Part shown: in pieces, positions 1 through 8,292 of the stretch
Numbering within the stretch: the stretch's first letter is position 1
Layout of the letters: every line of letters starts with the position of its first letter
DNA from: Treponema sp.
GTDB taxonomy: Bacteria; Spirochaetota; Spirochaetia; Treponematales; Breznakiellaceae
Assembly (NCBI GenBank): GCA_009777335.1
Contig: WRMC01000009.1
Coordinates: 48,482-112,481 of the forward strand
DNA: 64,000 nucleotides
Direction of reading: 5' to 3'
Made by a program: the position numbers and the translations under genes
The notes under the pieces: model-generated
Told to the model about the DNA's origin: nothing
The model's database searches: none
What the model saw: the letters and a program-made list of their open reading frames with translations, nothing else

Positions 1-473
1 ACTCCCTGGGGGCAGGCCCCCCCTATAACGCCATCGAAAGCTTGGTCTGCATGGGGGCCTCGGTAGCCATGGCCCGGGGCGCCGCCGAAGCTGGGATGAA
101 ATACGCCATCACGGTAATTGGCGACTCCACCTTCCTCCATGGAGGTATCACCTGTCTGGTAGATGCGGTTCAGGCCAAGGCCCCCATGACGGTGATCATC
201 CTGGATAATGCGGTGGTGGCCATGACGGGCTGCCAGGAAACTATCATTCCATCGGAACAGCTGGCCTCCCTCATCAAGGGTCTGGGGGTCGAGGCAGAAC
301 ACGTGGTGGAACTGGAAGCTCTGGGGAGCAAGCTGGAAGAAAATGCGGCGAAGCTAAAAAAAGAAATCGAATACCGGGGAGTCTCGGTGGTGATCTTCCA
401 GAGAATCTGCATCGAAGCATTCCGAAAACAACGGCGCAGATCTTCCAGCGAATCTGCCGCAGCAGCTCAATAG
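1..473 (+). CDS. iorA: Indolepyruvate:ferredoxin oxidoreductase alpha subunit, C-terminal part (5' cut by window)
   Basis: This is the C-terminal end of IorA, the thiamine-diphosphate subunit that, with IorB, oxidatively decarboxylates aryl-pyruvates to aryl-acetyl-CoA with ferredoxin as acceptor. The reading frame is open from base 3. It shows the TPP-domain end: a GAGPP...MGAS stretch, the GDSTFLHGG metal/TPP loop and an NAVVAMTG segment, all typical of the family. It sits 12 bp before iorB. Odd point: the usual C-terminal 2x[4Fe-4S] ferredoxin-like domain is missing; after the TPP domain the protein ends in a short Arg/Ser/Ala tail (FRKQRRR...SAAAAQ) with no CxxCxxC motif. Either this is a shorter family variant or a related 2-oxoacid oxidoreductase. 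Confidence 0.85.
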   Translation, partial: SLGAGPPYNAIESLVCMGASVAMARGAAEAGMKYAITVIGDSTFLHGGITCLVDAVQAKAPMTVIILDNAVVAMTGCQETIIPSEQLASLIKGLGVEAEHVVELEALGSKLEENAAKLKKEIEYRGVSVVIFQRICIEAFRKQRRRSSSESAAAAQ

Positions 474-485
474 GAGTATCGTTCC

Positions 486-1079
486 ATGAAGTATGAAGTA
501 ATACTGTGCGGCGTAGGCGGCCAGGGGGTCTTATCGGTGGGGACCATCATCTCCGGAGCCGCCGTTGCTGAGGGCTACAATGTGCGTCAGTCAGAGGTAC
601 ACGGCATGGCCCAGCGGGGCGGAGCGGTCCTGGCCCATTTTAGGATCTCCGACAAAAACATAGCCTCCGATCTGGTACCCCAGGGAACGGCGGATCTTAT
701 CCTTTCCATGGAACCCCTGGAGGGGATCCGCTATGCCCCCTGGCTCTCACCCAAGGCAGGCAACAGCCAGGGGGGGGCCCTGGTAAGCGCCGCAGAACCC
801 CTGAACAATATTTCAAATTACCCCGACTTGGGGGAGATCCATAAAATTATTGAATCCTTTCCCATCTACCGGATAATCGAAGCCCAGGCCCTGGCGAAAG
901 AAGCGGGGCTGGCCCAGTCGGTAAACATGGTCATGGTGGGCGCAGCATCGATCTTCCTGCCCCTAAAAACCGAAACCCTGGAAAAGACCATTCAGGAAAC
1001 CTTTGCGGTCCGTTACAGCTCCACCGTGGAAGCAAACCTTAAGGCTTTCCACCTGGGAAGAGAAGCCTCTGCCAAATAA
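486..1079 (+). CDS. iorB: Indolepyruvate:ferredoxin oxidoreductase beta subunit
   Basis: 197 residues, normal for IorB, the gamma-type 2-oxoacid:ferredoxin oxidoreductase subunit. The N-terminus has the family signature GVGGQGVLSVGTII followed by the SEVHGMAQRGGAV block, and SMEPLEGIRY in the middle. It is cytoplasmic, with no signal or membrane segment. It follows iorA by 12 bp in the same operon with an upstream AGGAG, so the two subunits are made together. The complex would act in aromatic amino-acid fermentation or, in reverse, in aryl-pyruvate synthesis; which direction is used here cannot be seen. Confidence 0.93.
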   Translation: MKYEVILCGVGGQGVLSVGTIISGAAVAEGYNVRQSEVHGMAQRGGAVLAHFRISDKNIASDLVPQGTADLILSMEPLEGIRYAPWLSPKAGNSQGGALVSAAEPLNNISNYPDLGEIHKIIESFPIYRIIEAQALAKEAGLAQSVNMVMVGAASIFLPLKTETLEKTIQETFAVRYSSTVEANLKAFHLGREASAK

Positions 1080-1117
1080 AGAGACTATGCGGAAAGGCCC
1101 GGGAGTATCCAAGGACC

Positions 1118-1648
1118 ATGTCTAAAGAGGGGCTCAGAACAGCCATGAGAGAACGCTTGAACCTGTGCCGCCCTGGGGAGTTTCGTTCCCAGGGCCAGAA
1201 AGCCGCCGCCCTGCTAAGCGCTTCTTCGATCTGGGAACAATACCAAAGGGTCTCTGTTTTTTTATCCATGAAGAAGGAAATCCATACCCAATACATCCTG
1301 GAAGCCTCCAGGAAAGCCGGAAAGAAGGTCCTGGTCCCCGAGGTCCAGGGTGATACCATGATATTCACTCCCCTTAACCCAGAGGATGGGGAGGATACTG
1401 GTGCAGAGCCCCTCCTTTTGATCTGTCCCGGCCTTGCTTTTGACCTCCAGGGGGGCCGTCTTGGCCGGGGCCGGGGCTATTACGACCGCTACTTATCGAG
1501 CCTCTCCCTCACCGGCAGGCCCTATCTGGCCCTGGGGCTCTGCATGGATTTCCAGCTTGCCGATTCTATCCCCATGGAAGAACATGATATACCAATGGGA
1601 GCCCTGTTGACTGGGACTGGGCTTTACCTGGGATTGGGAGTAAAATAG
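1118..1648 (+). CDS. ygfA: 5-formyltetrahydrofolate cyclo-ligase
   Basis: 176 residues, matching the family, which converts 5-formyl-THF to 5,10-methenyl-THF using ATP (folate one-carbon pool repair). The C-terminal signature is clear: CPGLAFD...GGRLGRGRGYYDRYL near residues 104-128, the substrate/Mg-ATP loop. The N-terminal basic helix (MRERLNLCRPGEFRSQGQKAA) is also typical. It lies 38 bp after iorB in the same direction and 31 bp before the next gene, so it is probably co-transcribed. No unusual feature is seen apart from the lack of functional link to its fucose-related downstream neighbours. Confidence 0.92.
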   Translation: MSKEGLRTAMRERLNLCRPGEFRSQGQKAAALLSASSIWEQYQRVSVFLSMKKEIHTQYILEASRKAGKKVLVPEVQGDTMIFTPLNPEDGEDTGAEPLLLICPGLAFDLQGGRLGRGRGYYDRYLSSLSLTGRPYLALGLCMDFQLADSIPMEEHDIPMGALLTGTGLYLGLGVK

Positions 1649-1679
1649 AAGGATCATATGGAGTCTTAGGGAGCGAAGG

Positions 1680-2282
1680 ATGGGAAGAATAAAAAGTGCC
1701 TTGGAAATTGCCCTTGAAAAAACCGAATCTATCCAAAGTGACAAGGGGAGCATCGGACACTTCGAAGCCAAACAAAGGGGGAAAAAGCTCGCCGGTGAAT
1801 ACCTGGAAGGAGCCGTCTCATCCCTGGAGGGGGAATTTAAAGGTATCCCCAAGGAAGAACTGGTCGATGTAAAGCAGGGGATCTTTGATGTGCTCATTTC
1901 CCAGGTAAACCTGCCGGTAAGCAAGGATGATCTGGGCCGGATCGAAAAGGCAGGCACGGGGCTGCACTTCATCATCGGAGATAAACGGTTCGGAGATATC
2001 GTAAAACAGCTCGTCCAGATGATGAACCAATTTCTTGAAGAAGCGGCCCATTACGATGAGGCCCTAAAACAGCAGTATGCCCCAAAACTGCGGCAGAAAG
2101 AAGAAGAAATAGCCCGCCGCCTGGGCAGGCAGGTAAGCCTGGATCCCTTCCAGGACCCCGAATTCGTAAGTTTTTATAACCAGAACATAAATAACCTTAA
2201 AGATAACTATCAATCTGTCATTACCCAGGTCAGGGAAGAGGCCCATCGGCTCTTCGAAGAACTGGATTCGTTCAGGAACTAG
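1680..2282 (+). CDS. Unrecognised helical protein in iorAB-fucUI operon
   Basis: 200 residues, not assigned to a family from sequence. It is charged, without signal peptide or membrane segment. The composition (runs of E/K/Q, for example ALKQQYAPKLRQKEEEIARRLGRQ near residue 127) predicts a mostly helical, partly coiled-coil cytoplasmic protein. The start ATG follows GGGAGCGAAGG. The gene ends 2 bp before fucU, which implies translational coupling and a shared role or at least shared expression with fucose metabolism. No catalytic motif was seen. Confidence 0.7.
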   Translation: MGRIKSALEIALEKTESIQSDKGSIGHFEAKQRGKKLAGEYLEGAVSSLEGEFKGIPKEELVDVKQGIFDVLISQVNLPVSKDDLGRIEKAGTGLHFIIGDKRFGDIVKQLVQMMNQFLEEAAHYDEALKQQYAPKLRQKEEEIARRLGRQVSLDPFQDPEFVSFYNQNINNLKDNYQSVITQVREEAHRLFEELDSFRN

Positions 2283-2284
2283 CT

Positions 2285-2728
2285 ATGCTTATAGGAATAT
2301 CACCCCTCCTGGGACCAGAACTTCTAGACTCCCTGTATAGGATGGGTCATGGGGATGAACTCGTCCTGGCTGATGCCTTTTTTCCGGGCCACAGCCTCCA
2401 CAAACGGGTGATCCGCCTGGAGGGCCTTAAGATACCTGATCTATTGGAGGGGGTCCTGTCCCTGATCAACCTGGATTACGCAGACCCTCCGGTGATCATG
2501 ATGGCCCCCATGGCCCAGGACAAGCTGGATCCGAAGGTGGAGGAATCATACCGGGCCGTAATTGACAGACGCTGGCCGGGTACTCCTCCAACCGAAAGGA
2601 TAGATCGATTTGCATTCTATGAACGGGCACAAAAAGCTTTTTGCGTTGTCATGACCGGCGAGACCGCCACCTATGGCAATATTATATTAAAGAAGGGCGT
2701 TATCCCGGTCCTTGGGCCGGAACATTAA
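2285..2728 (+). CDS. fucU: L-fucose mutarotase (RbsD/FucU family)
   Basis: 147 residues, standard FucU length. It interconverts the anomers of L-fucose so that the isomerase downstream receives its preferred form. Family marks are the N-terminal [31 protein letters not shown] (catalytic His in MGHGD), the [15 protein letters not shown] helix and the C-terminal [13 protein letters not shown]. It is 2 bp downstream of the unrecognised gene and 11 bp upstream of fucI. Pairing with fucI favours fucose (or a related deoxysugar) over ribose as substrate. Confidence 0.92.
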   Translation: MLIGISPLLGPELLDSLYRMGHGDELVLADAFFPGHSLHKRVIRLEGLKIPDLLEGVLSLINLDYADPPVIMMAPMAQDKLDPKVEESYRAVIDRRWPGTPPTERIDRFAFYERAQKAFCVVMTGETATYGNIILKKGVIPVLGPEH

Positions 2729-2739
2729 AGGAGGAAGAT

Positions 2740-4554
2740 ATGGCACTGATCGATAGCTTAAAAATGAATGCTCCGGTAAACCGGTATAAAGGAGCTCTGC
2801 CTAAAATAGGAATCAGGCCCACCATTGACGGAAGGCGAAGGGGGGTCCGGGAATCTTTGGAAGAGGTCACCATGGGGATGGCCAAAGCTGCAGCCAAGCT
2901 CATCACGGAGCAGCTCAGGCACCCCAATGGTTCTTCCATTGAATGTATCATCGCCGACACCTGCATAGGCGGGGTGGCCGAAGCCGCAGCCTGCCAGGAA
3001 AAGTTTTCCCGGGAGAATGTAGGCATCACCCTTACGGTAACCCCCAGCTGGTGTTATGGCTCGGAGACCATGGATATGGATCCCCAAACGATAAAGGCAG
3101 TCTGGGGCTTTAACGGTTCTGACCGGCCCGGAGCTGTTTACCTGGCGGCGGTCCTGGCAGCCCACAACCAGAAGGGGCTCCCGGCCTTCGGCATCTATGG
3201 CCGGGATGTGCAGGATTTTTCGGATATCACCCGCATCCCCGGAGATGTGGAAGAAAAACTCCTTCGATTTACCCGGTCTGCCCTGGCAGCCCTCTGGATG
3301 CGGGGTAAAAGCTACCTCTCCATAGGGTCCGTCTCTATGGGAATCTCCGGATCCATCAGTGACGCAGATTTTTTCCAGGACTATCTGGGGATGCGGAACG
3401 AATATGTCGATATGTCTGAACTGGTGCGCCGCTTTCAGGAAAAGATCTACTCCGAAGGGGAATATAAACGGGCCCTGGAGTGGACCCTGGAGAATTGCAA
3501 GGAGGGGCCGGACAACAACGACCCCAAGGAGCAGCATAGCCGGAAGCAAAAGGACGAAGCCTGGAAAACCGTCGTAAAGATGGCCATCATAGTCAGGGAC
3601 CTCATGATAGGAAACCCGGACCTGCGCCGCAAGGGCCTGGCGGAAGAAGCCCTGGGCCATAATGCCATTCTGGCGGGTTTCCAGGGACAGCGCCAATGGA
3701 CCGATCACTTCCCCAACGGAGACTTCCTTGAGGCCATCCTGAATTCTTCCTTTGACTGGAACGGCATCAGGGCCCCTTACCTGGTGGCCACCGAAAATGA
3801 CAGCCTGAACGGAGCTACCATGCTCTTTGGCCACCTCCTGACCGGTACGGCCCAGATCTTCGCCGATGTGCGGACCTATTGGAGCCCCCAGGCCATAGAG
3901 CGGGTCACGGGCTGGAAGGCCGAAGGTCCGGCTTCCGGCGGCCTTATCCACCTGATTAACTCAGGGGCCGCTGCAGTAGACGGAACGGGCAAGCAAAGGA
4001 TCAATGGAAAACCGGGGATTAAACCTTTCTGGGACATTAGTCCCCAGGAAGCCGGGGCCTGTCTGGATGCGGTCAGCTGGCGTTATGCCAACCTGGGCTA
4101 TTTTAGGGGAGGCGGCTATTCATCAGACTTCTTAAGCGAAGGAGATATGCCCGTTACCATGAGCCGGATTAACCTTATTAAAGGAATGGGCCCCGTATTA
4201 CAGATCGCCGAAGGTTTTACCGTAACTATTCCTGATCATGTCCACGATGCCCTCGATAAGAGGACCGATCCCACCTGGCCCACCACCTGGTTTGCCCCCA
4301 GACTGGGAAGCTCAGGTCCCTTTAGGGATGTCTACTCGGTCATGGCTGCCTGGGGGGCAAACCACGGAGCGGTCTCATATGGCCACATAGGGGCAGATCT
4401 TATCAGCCTGGCCAGTATACTCCGGATTCCCGTTTGTATGCACAATGTGCCGGAAGAAGAGATCTACCGGCCCAGCTACTGGAACAGCTTTGGCATGGAC
4501 AAGGAAGGATCAGATTACCGGGCCTGTGCGGCCCTTGGACCTCTCTATGGGTAG
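2740..4554 (+). CDS. fucI: L-fucose isomerase
   Basis: 604 residues, close to the ~590 of E. coli FucI, converting L-fucose to L-fuculose with Mn2+. The start is the ATG at 2740, 6 bp after AAAGGAGGAAGAT; the frame is open further upstream but that part overlaps fucU. Family blocks include [21 protein letters not shown] at the N-terminus, the [13 protein letters not shown] segment, [42 protein letters not shown] (metal-ligand region with E, D), and the C-terminal [18 protein letters not shown]. It is the last gene of the operon; no fuculokinase or aldolase lies in the window, so the rest of the pathway must be elsewhere. Confidence 0.94.
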   Translation: MALIDSLKMNAPVNRYKGALPKIGIRPTIDGRRRGVRESLEEVTMGMAKAAAKLITEQLRHPNGSSIECIIADTCIGGVAEAAACQEKFSRENVGITLTVTPSWCYGSETMDMDPQTIKAVWGFNGSDRPGAVYLAAVLAAHNQKGLPAFGIYGRDVQDFSDITRIPGDVEEKLLRFTRSALAALWMRGKSYLSIGSVSMGISGSISDADFFQDYLGMRNEYVDMSELVRRFQEKIYSEGEYKRALEWTLENCKEGPDNNDPKEQHSRKQKDEAWKTVVKMAIIVRDLMIGNPDLRRKGLAEEALGHNAILAGFQGQRQWTDHFPNGDFLEAILNSSFDWNGIRAPYLVATENDSLNGATMLFGHLLTGTAQIFADVRTYWSPQAIERVTGWKAEGPASGGLIHLINSGAAAVDGTGKQRINGKPGIKPFWDISPQEAGACLDAVSWRYANLGYFRGGGYSSDFLSEGDMPVTMSRINLIKGMGPVLQIAEGFTVTIPDHVHDALDKRTDPTWPTTWFAPRLGSSGPFRDVYSVMAAWGANHGAVSYGHIGADLISLASILRIPVCMHNVPEEEIYRPSYWNSFGMDKEGSDYRACAALGPLYG

Positions 4555-4616
4555 AAAGGCAATCAGGTAAAACCCCTGGGGTCTTTGGTGCTTAAATTCT
4601 TAATACATCCCCTTGC

Positions 4617-5579
4617 CTAGATAATGGTAATGTATACAAGGGTCTGATTTACCAGCTGGTAAGCTATCTCTCCAAATGTGATGGGGCCGGTAAATACATC
4701 CAGTTTTTTATGTTCCAGATCCCCGTAGAGAAAGTTTAAAATACAGTTGCAGGAAAACACTGCTTCTGTATTCTTATGTTCAGAAATATGGGAATTAAAC
4801 AAACCTTCATAATCTGATACAGACCTCGCCATTCTGTATTTAATTCCCTTAAACACAGGAGCATAAAAATTTACGACCCCATTTTCTATGGATTTGAATG
4901 ATATGTTTACATCATTTCCGGAATAATCACCCACAAGCGGCAACTTGGTGTCTATAGCGTTTTCGGCAATATAATCGGCTAAAACCGTATCTTTGCCATC
5001 GATTCGGCAGTTTTTTATTGAAAACCCTTCTTCAGTAAATTCTATTAAAGGCGATTCTGCATCCTGTTCAAAAATATTAATGATACTGACCGATACGGTT
5101 TTATCATCGGGGGTAAGCAAGTGGAGAGCCACTGCCTTATCCGTAAAACATTCCGCATTGCTTCCATTGACAGTTATGGGTGTTTGACCCTGTTTACCCA
5201 GGTTTAAACCCGATATCCATCCTACAATGTTGCGTAAAAACATATTAGTATAACCTGCTGCATTTTGGGCATATTCCCGGTGTACCGCACTATCAAAGGG
5301 AATGATCAAAATGGAAAAGCCGTTAGAAAATGCATCGTTGGTTACCTGGGGTATTTCATCTGCATTATAGGTCTTGATAAAGTAGTTTTTATAGGGAAAC
5401 TCTGTTACAAACAATAAATCTCCGGAAACCTTCCCGCCTTCGGTGGTCATAAAATATTCTGTGGACCCCCCTATCCATTTTCCCTTTGGCAGTTTTTTTA
5501 AGAGAGATTCGGTTCCGGAAATATGCAAGAGTTTCCCTTCTTCAATTAATTTAGATGTAGATTCAAATGACATTAACAT
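4617..5579 (-). CDS. Unrecognised 320-aa protein next to bacteriohemerythrin
   Basis: 320 residues with no signal peptide or membrane helix. The start ATG follows GGGGGGCTGAT. I do not recognise the family securely. The C-terminal part (CNCILNFLYGDLEHKK followed by GPITFGEIAYQLVNQTLVYI) is reminiscent of the end of FIST-type sensory domains, where a Cys-x-Cys segment precedes a GE...NQT block, but the N-terminal half does not show a clear FIST pattern. It starts 11 bp after the bacteriohemerythrin stop on the same strand, so the two are likely one transcript, suggesting a shared role in sensing or redox signalling. Function is inference only. Confidence 0.6.
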   Translation of the reverse strand: MLMSFESTSKLIEEGKLLHISGTESLLKKLPKGKWIGGSTEYFMTTEGGKVSGDLLFVTEFPYKNYFIKTYNADEIPQVTNDAFSNGFSILIIPFDSAVHREYAQNAAGYTNMFLRNIVGWISGLNLGKQGQTPITVNGSNAECFTDKAVALHLLTPDDKTVSVSIINIFEQDAESPLIEFTEEGFSIKNCRIDGKDTVLADYIAENAIDTKLPLVGDYSGNDVNISFKSIENGVVNFYAPVFKGIKYRMARSVSDYEGLFNSHISEHKNTEAVFSCNCILNFLYGDLEHKKLDVFTGPITFGEIAYQLVNQTLVYITII

Positions 5580-5590
5580 ATCAGCCCCCC

Positions 5591-6247
5591 TTAAAGACTC
5601 TTAATAATAACGTAATCTGCAGCCATAACTTTGCGGTTTTTTATAAGAAAGGCATTTATCACCTCAACGCATTTATGCACCGTTTCTTCTGATGAATTTT
5701 TCCCATAAATTTCTTTGAGATGGGTCAGAAGCATGGAAAAGGCAAGCTGCCTGAACTTTTTTACCCCCATGAGCAGCTTCTGTGTTTGCTGCGGAGTTAT
5801 TTTCATCTCATCAATCTTTTCTGCATAGTAAATACCGAATTTTTTGTCATCCACCGCCACATGGCTGGAAATCCATTCCATAAGGAAGCGGGCTAGGGAA
5901 TTGGGAACATATCTAACCCCGGATTGGAATTTCTTTTGATGTTCCAGGATGTTTATCATGAAATCTCTATGCTGTGCCTTATGGGCCGCTACATCCGCAT
6001 AGGCTGTTAGTTCAAATAGTTCTTCTTCATGGGAAAATATTTCCTTTGAATGGCTAACCATCATACGTATCGTATTTTTAAAGGAATCTTCAGCCACATC
6101 GACCCCTGTAGTACAGGCTTCGAACAGATCATTGGTCATACTAAGCAATTCTTTATGCTGGTCGTCTATTTTTTTTATCCCGACAACATAGTTATCATTC
6201 CAGCTTATCTTGTTAGAGACATTTGATTGTGAATCTCGAATGTTCAT
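5591..6247 (-). CDS. Bacteriohemerythrin (O2-binding di-iron protein)
   Basis: 218 residues. The hemerythrin four-helix domain is recognisable: W16NDNYVVGIKKIDDQH31KEL, then H66...SH73EEE, H89KAQH93 and H129VAVDD with the Asp ligand, i.e. the full set of His/Asp/Glu di-iron ligands. The family binds O2 (or NO) in sensing, transport or detoxification. It is longer than the ~130-residue single domain: about 75 extra helical residues at the C-terminus have no obvious motif. A strong ribosome site (GAGGAGGAAGCAC) precedes the ATG. It is co-transcribed with the downstream unrecognised gene. Confidence 0.88.
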   Translation of the reverse strand: MNIRDSQSNVSNKISWNDNYVVGIKKIDDQHKELLSMTNDLFEACTTGVDVAEDSFKNTIRMMVSHSKEIFSHEEELFELTAYADVAAHKAQHRDFMINILEHQKKFQSGVRYVPNSLARFLMEWISSHVAVDDKKFGIYYAEKIDEMKITPQQTQKLLMGVKKFRQLAFSMLLTHLKEIYGKNSSEETVHKCVEVINAFLIKNRKVMAADYVIIKSL

Positions 6248-6394
6248 GTGCTTCCTCCTCTTTATACAAGATTAATGCACCTTAGCTAGCTCCAATGGGG
6301 AGGGGCAGTGCCGCTGGCCTGCATGCGGATCTACCTATAGTACATAATATCACATTTTTGGGGAATTCCAATAAAACGCAAGGAAAAAAAGGGA

Positions 6395-6423
6395 TTGACA
6401 AAAACATCAAATTTTGCTAAATT
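6395..6423 (+). promoter_or_regulatory. Sigma-70 promoter of tRNA-Asn
   Basis: A consensus -35 TTGACA (6395-6400), a 17-nt spacer and a -10 TAAATT (6418-6423) end 10 bp before the first base of tRNA-Asn. The rest of 6248-6394 is non-coding leader shared with the divergent bacteriohemerythrin gene. Confidence 0.8.
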
Positions 6424-6433
6424 GGGGCTGTAA

Positions 6434-6506
6434 TCCCCTGTAGCTCAGCTGGCAGAGCAAGTGGCTGTTAACCACTGGGTCCGCAGTTCAAATCTGTGCG
6501 GGGGAG
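6434..6506 (+). tRNA. tRNA-Asn (anticodon GTT)
   Basis: A 73-nt cloverleaf is read directly: acceptor TCCCCTG/CGGGGGA (one G-T), anticodon stem AGTGG/CCACT around loop CTGTTAA (anticodon GTT), T-arm CGCAG-TTCAAAT-CTGTG and discriminator G. CCA is not encoded. Confidence 0.96.
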
Positions 6507-6515
6507 CATCAGCGA

Positions 6516-6562
6516 AACCGCTAATTCTTTATGTAGCAAGGAATTAGCGGTTCGTTTTTTTT
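6516..6562 (+). terminator. Rho-independent terminator of tRNA-Asn
   Basis: A perfect 12-bp stem AACCGCTAATTC / GAATTAGCGGTT with a 13-nt loop, followed by a run of eight T, begins 10 nt after the tRNA. Confidence 0.9.
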
Positions 6563-6578
6563 AAGGGGTACAACTATA

Positions 6579-7820
6579 ATGAGCCAACAAATCCGTGAGC
6601 CCATGAAAATTGAGCTAAAAATATTTTTTGCCATTGTTGGCTTAACCGGCCTTGCCATGGGCATGAGCGATGGGGTCATATCGAACTTTTTTAATGATGC
6701 CTACAATGTAACTACCGAAGAGAGGGGCTTTCTCGAGCTTCCCAGGGAGCTCCCGGGGGTTCTGCTCTTCCTCATCATTGCCTTTACCGCCAAGCTGGGG
6801 GATGTCCGGCTTGCCATCATCGCCCAAGCCCTCCTGGCCATAGGCGGGGCGATTCTGGGGCTCTTTACCCCATCCTTTGCCGTCATGTGTTTCTTTATCT
6901 TTACCCACTCCCTGGGGATGCATATGTTCATACCCCTGCAAGACAGCATAGGGATGTCCATCATAGGCAAGCAGGACATGGGTACCCGGATGGGCCAATA
7001 CGCGGGGATACGGACAGCCTTTGCCATGCTGGCAAGCATCATCATTTTCATAGGCTTTAGGGCCGATTTTTTCTCCTTTAAAACCCAGATTAAGCTGCCC
7101 TTTCTTATAGCTACCGTAGGTTTTATCGGGGTTTTCATCTTATTTATAGTGCTCTATGTAAAGTACAAGGTCCACGGACAGCCGAGGAAGAAGGAATTTC
7201 AGATCCTTTTTAGGAAGGAATATATCTCCTTCTACATCCTCGCCATTCTGGTGGGGGTCCACCGGCAGATTATGGTGGTCTATGGGCCCTGGGTTCTTAT
7301 AAGGATTTTAGGCCAGGGGGCCGATACCATGGCCCTCTTAAGCTTCGTAGGTGCCTTTGTAGGGATCTTTTTCCTCCCCGCCGTAGGCCGCTGGACCGAT
7401 AAGCTGGGGCCCAAGGTTATCCTCTTTGCCGAGGGGGTCCTCTTTATCCTGGTCTATGTTGCCTTTGGGTATATGAGTTATGGGTTCTCCAATGGCATCA
7501 TAGCTACCGTGGGTATCCCGGTCCTCCTTGTCTTTGCCCTCTATATTCTGGAACGGCTTACCATGCAGTTGAACATAGTCCGAAATATGTACCTGAGGTC
7601 CATAGCCGTAGACCCCGCAGATATTACCCCTACCCTGTCCACGGGGCTCAGTATGGATCATGTGGTGTCCATCGTCTGCGCCTACCTGGGGGGGCTGGTA
7701 TGGGTAAACTTCGGGTCCCAGTATGTCTTTTATGGGGCCGCAGCCTTCTCCATTATTAATGTGGTGGTCGCCCTCAGAATCAAAGGCCCCATGATAGCCC
7801 CCATGGTCATAAAAGCCTAA
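6579..7820 (+). CDS. Major facilitator superfamily transporter
   Basis: 413 residues with about 12 hydrophobic segments in the 6+6 MFS layout and a cytoplasmic loop (KYKVHGQPRKKEF) between halves. MFS-like loop motifs are present (AFTAKLGDVRLA after TM2; VGRWTDKLGPKVIL in the second half, the usual G-R-x-D-K-x-G pattern). The substrate cannot be deduced from the sequence. The N-terminus GLTGLAMGMSDGVISNFFNDAYNVT contains a family-like DG/N pair. It lies alone between two tRNA genes; the start has a weak AGGGG upstream. Confidence 0.85.
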   Translation: MSQQIREPMKIELKIFFAIVGLTGLAMGMSDGVISNFFNDAYNVTTEERGFLELPRELPGVLLFLIIAFTAKLGDVRLAIIAQALLAIGGAILGLFTPSFAVMCFFIFTHSLGMHMFIPLQDSIGMSIIGKQDMGTRMGQYAGIRTAFAMLASIIIFIGFRADFFSFKTQIKLPFLIATVGFIGVFILFIVLYVKYKVHGQPRKKEFQILFRKEYISFYILAILVGVHRQIMVVYGPWVLIRILGQGADTMALLSFVGAFVGIFFLPAVGRWTDKLGPKVILFAEGVLFILVYVAFGYMSYGFSNGIIATVGIPVLLVFALYILERLTMQLNIVRNMYLRSIAVDPADITPTLSTGLSMDHVVSIVCAYLGGLVWVNFGSQYVFYGAAAFSIINVVVALRIKGPMIAPMVIKA

Positions 7821-7850
7821 TTGACCTAGGGATCCATATTTTCTTATACT
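7821..7850 (+). promoter_or_regulatory. Sigma-70 promoter of tRNA-Pro(CGG)
   Basis: TTGACC (7821-7826), an 18-nt spacer and TATACT (7845-7850), 12 bp before the tRNA. It begins directly at the stop codon of the transporter. Confidence 0.75.
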
Positions 7851-7862
7851 GGCTTAACTAAA

Positions 7863-7935
7863 CGGGAAGTGGGATAGAGGCTAATCCGCCTGGTTCGGGA
7901 CCAGGAAATCGGGGGTTCAAATCCCCCCTTCCCGA
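7863..7935 (+). tRNA. tRNA-Pro (anticodon CGG)
   Basis: 73-nt cloverleaf: acceptor CGGGAAG/CTTCCCG, D-stem GGAT/ATCC, anticodon stem CCTGG/CCAGG around TTCGGGA (anticodon CGG), T-arm GGGGG-TTCAAAT-CCCCC, discriminator A. No encoded CCA. Confidence 0.95.
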
Positions 7936-8111
7936 AAAAAAATTCCGTAGGAATTTTTTATGGGGGGATTTGAACCGAAGGCGCGGCCCTGGAAGCCCGA
8001 AAGGGCTGTAAGGGTAAACCGCCAGGACGGCGGTTTAGCGCCGGAGGCGGGGTGGAAGGAGCAGACAGGATGTCTGCGACTGGAACCCAAATCCCCCCTT
8101 CCCGAAAAAAA
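7918..8111. repeat. tRNA-Pro 3'-end duplication enclosing a hairpin-rich element
   Basis: The 3' end of tRNA-Pro(CGG) plus its A-run (24 bp, 7918-7941) is repeated exactly at 8088-8111. An inverted copy of its T-arm lies at 7961-7975 (GGGGGGATTTGAACC). The ~140 bp between contain three perfect hairpins: AGCCC/GGGCT with a GAAA loop (7994-8007), TAAACCGCC/GGCGGTTTA (8015-8037), and GCAGACA/TGTCTGC (8061-8077). A 74-codon frame runs through it but has no ribosome site and follows the hairpins, so I do not call it a gene. It may be a mobile or structured RNA-like repeat associated with tRNA ends. Confidence 0.7.
7936..7958 (+). terminator. Terminator after tRNA-Pro(CGG)
   Basis: A-rich palindrome AAAAATTCC GTA GGAATTTTT immediately after the tRNA, ending in T; a typical short-loop terminator, bidirectional in appearance. 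Confidence 0.7.
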
Positions 8112-8165
8112 GGCTGCCCCTGATTACTTGAACCAAGTAGTCAGACAGACAGCCCACATGTTGAA

Positions 8166-8240
8166 CGGGAGCGACGGGACTTGAACCCGCGGTCTCCGGC
8201 TTGACAGGCCAGCGCGATAAACCAGCTTCGCTACGCCCCC
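8166..8240 (-). tRNA. tRNA-Asp (anticodon GTC)
   Basis: Minus-strand cloverleaf: acceptor GGGGGCG/CGCTCCC, anticodon stem CTGGC/GCCGG around CTGTCAA (anticodon GTC), T-arm GCGGG-TTCAAGT-CCCGT, discriminator G. Confidence 0.95.
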
Positions 8241-8251
8241 AACAGGGTTAT

Positions 8252-8280
8252 ATGCTAGCAAAACAGTGATAGAAAGTCAA
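8252..8280 (-). promoter_or_regulatory. Sigma-70 promoter of tRNA-Asp
   Basis: On the minus strand TTGACT (8275-8280), a 17-nt spacer and TAGCAT (8252-8257), about 12 bp before the tRNA. It overlaps the leader of the divergent PpiC/SurA-like gene. Confidence 0.65.
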
Positions 8281-8292
8281 GAGGAGCTACGA

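Noticed and set aside
7960..8184. 74-codon frame after tRNA-Pro(CGG)
   Set aside because: It runs through perfect hairpins and a tRNA-end duplication, has no ribosome site and ends in the tRNA-Asp region; better explained as a repeat element.
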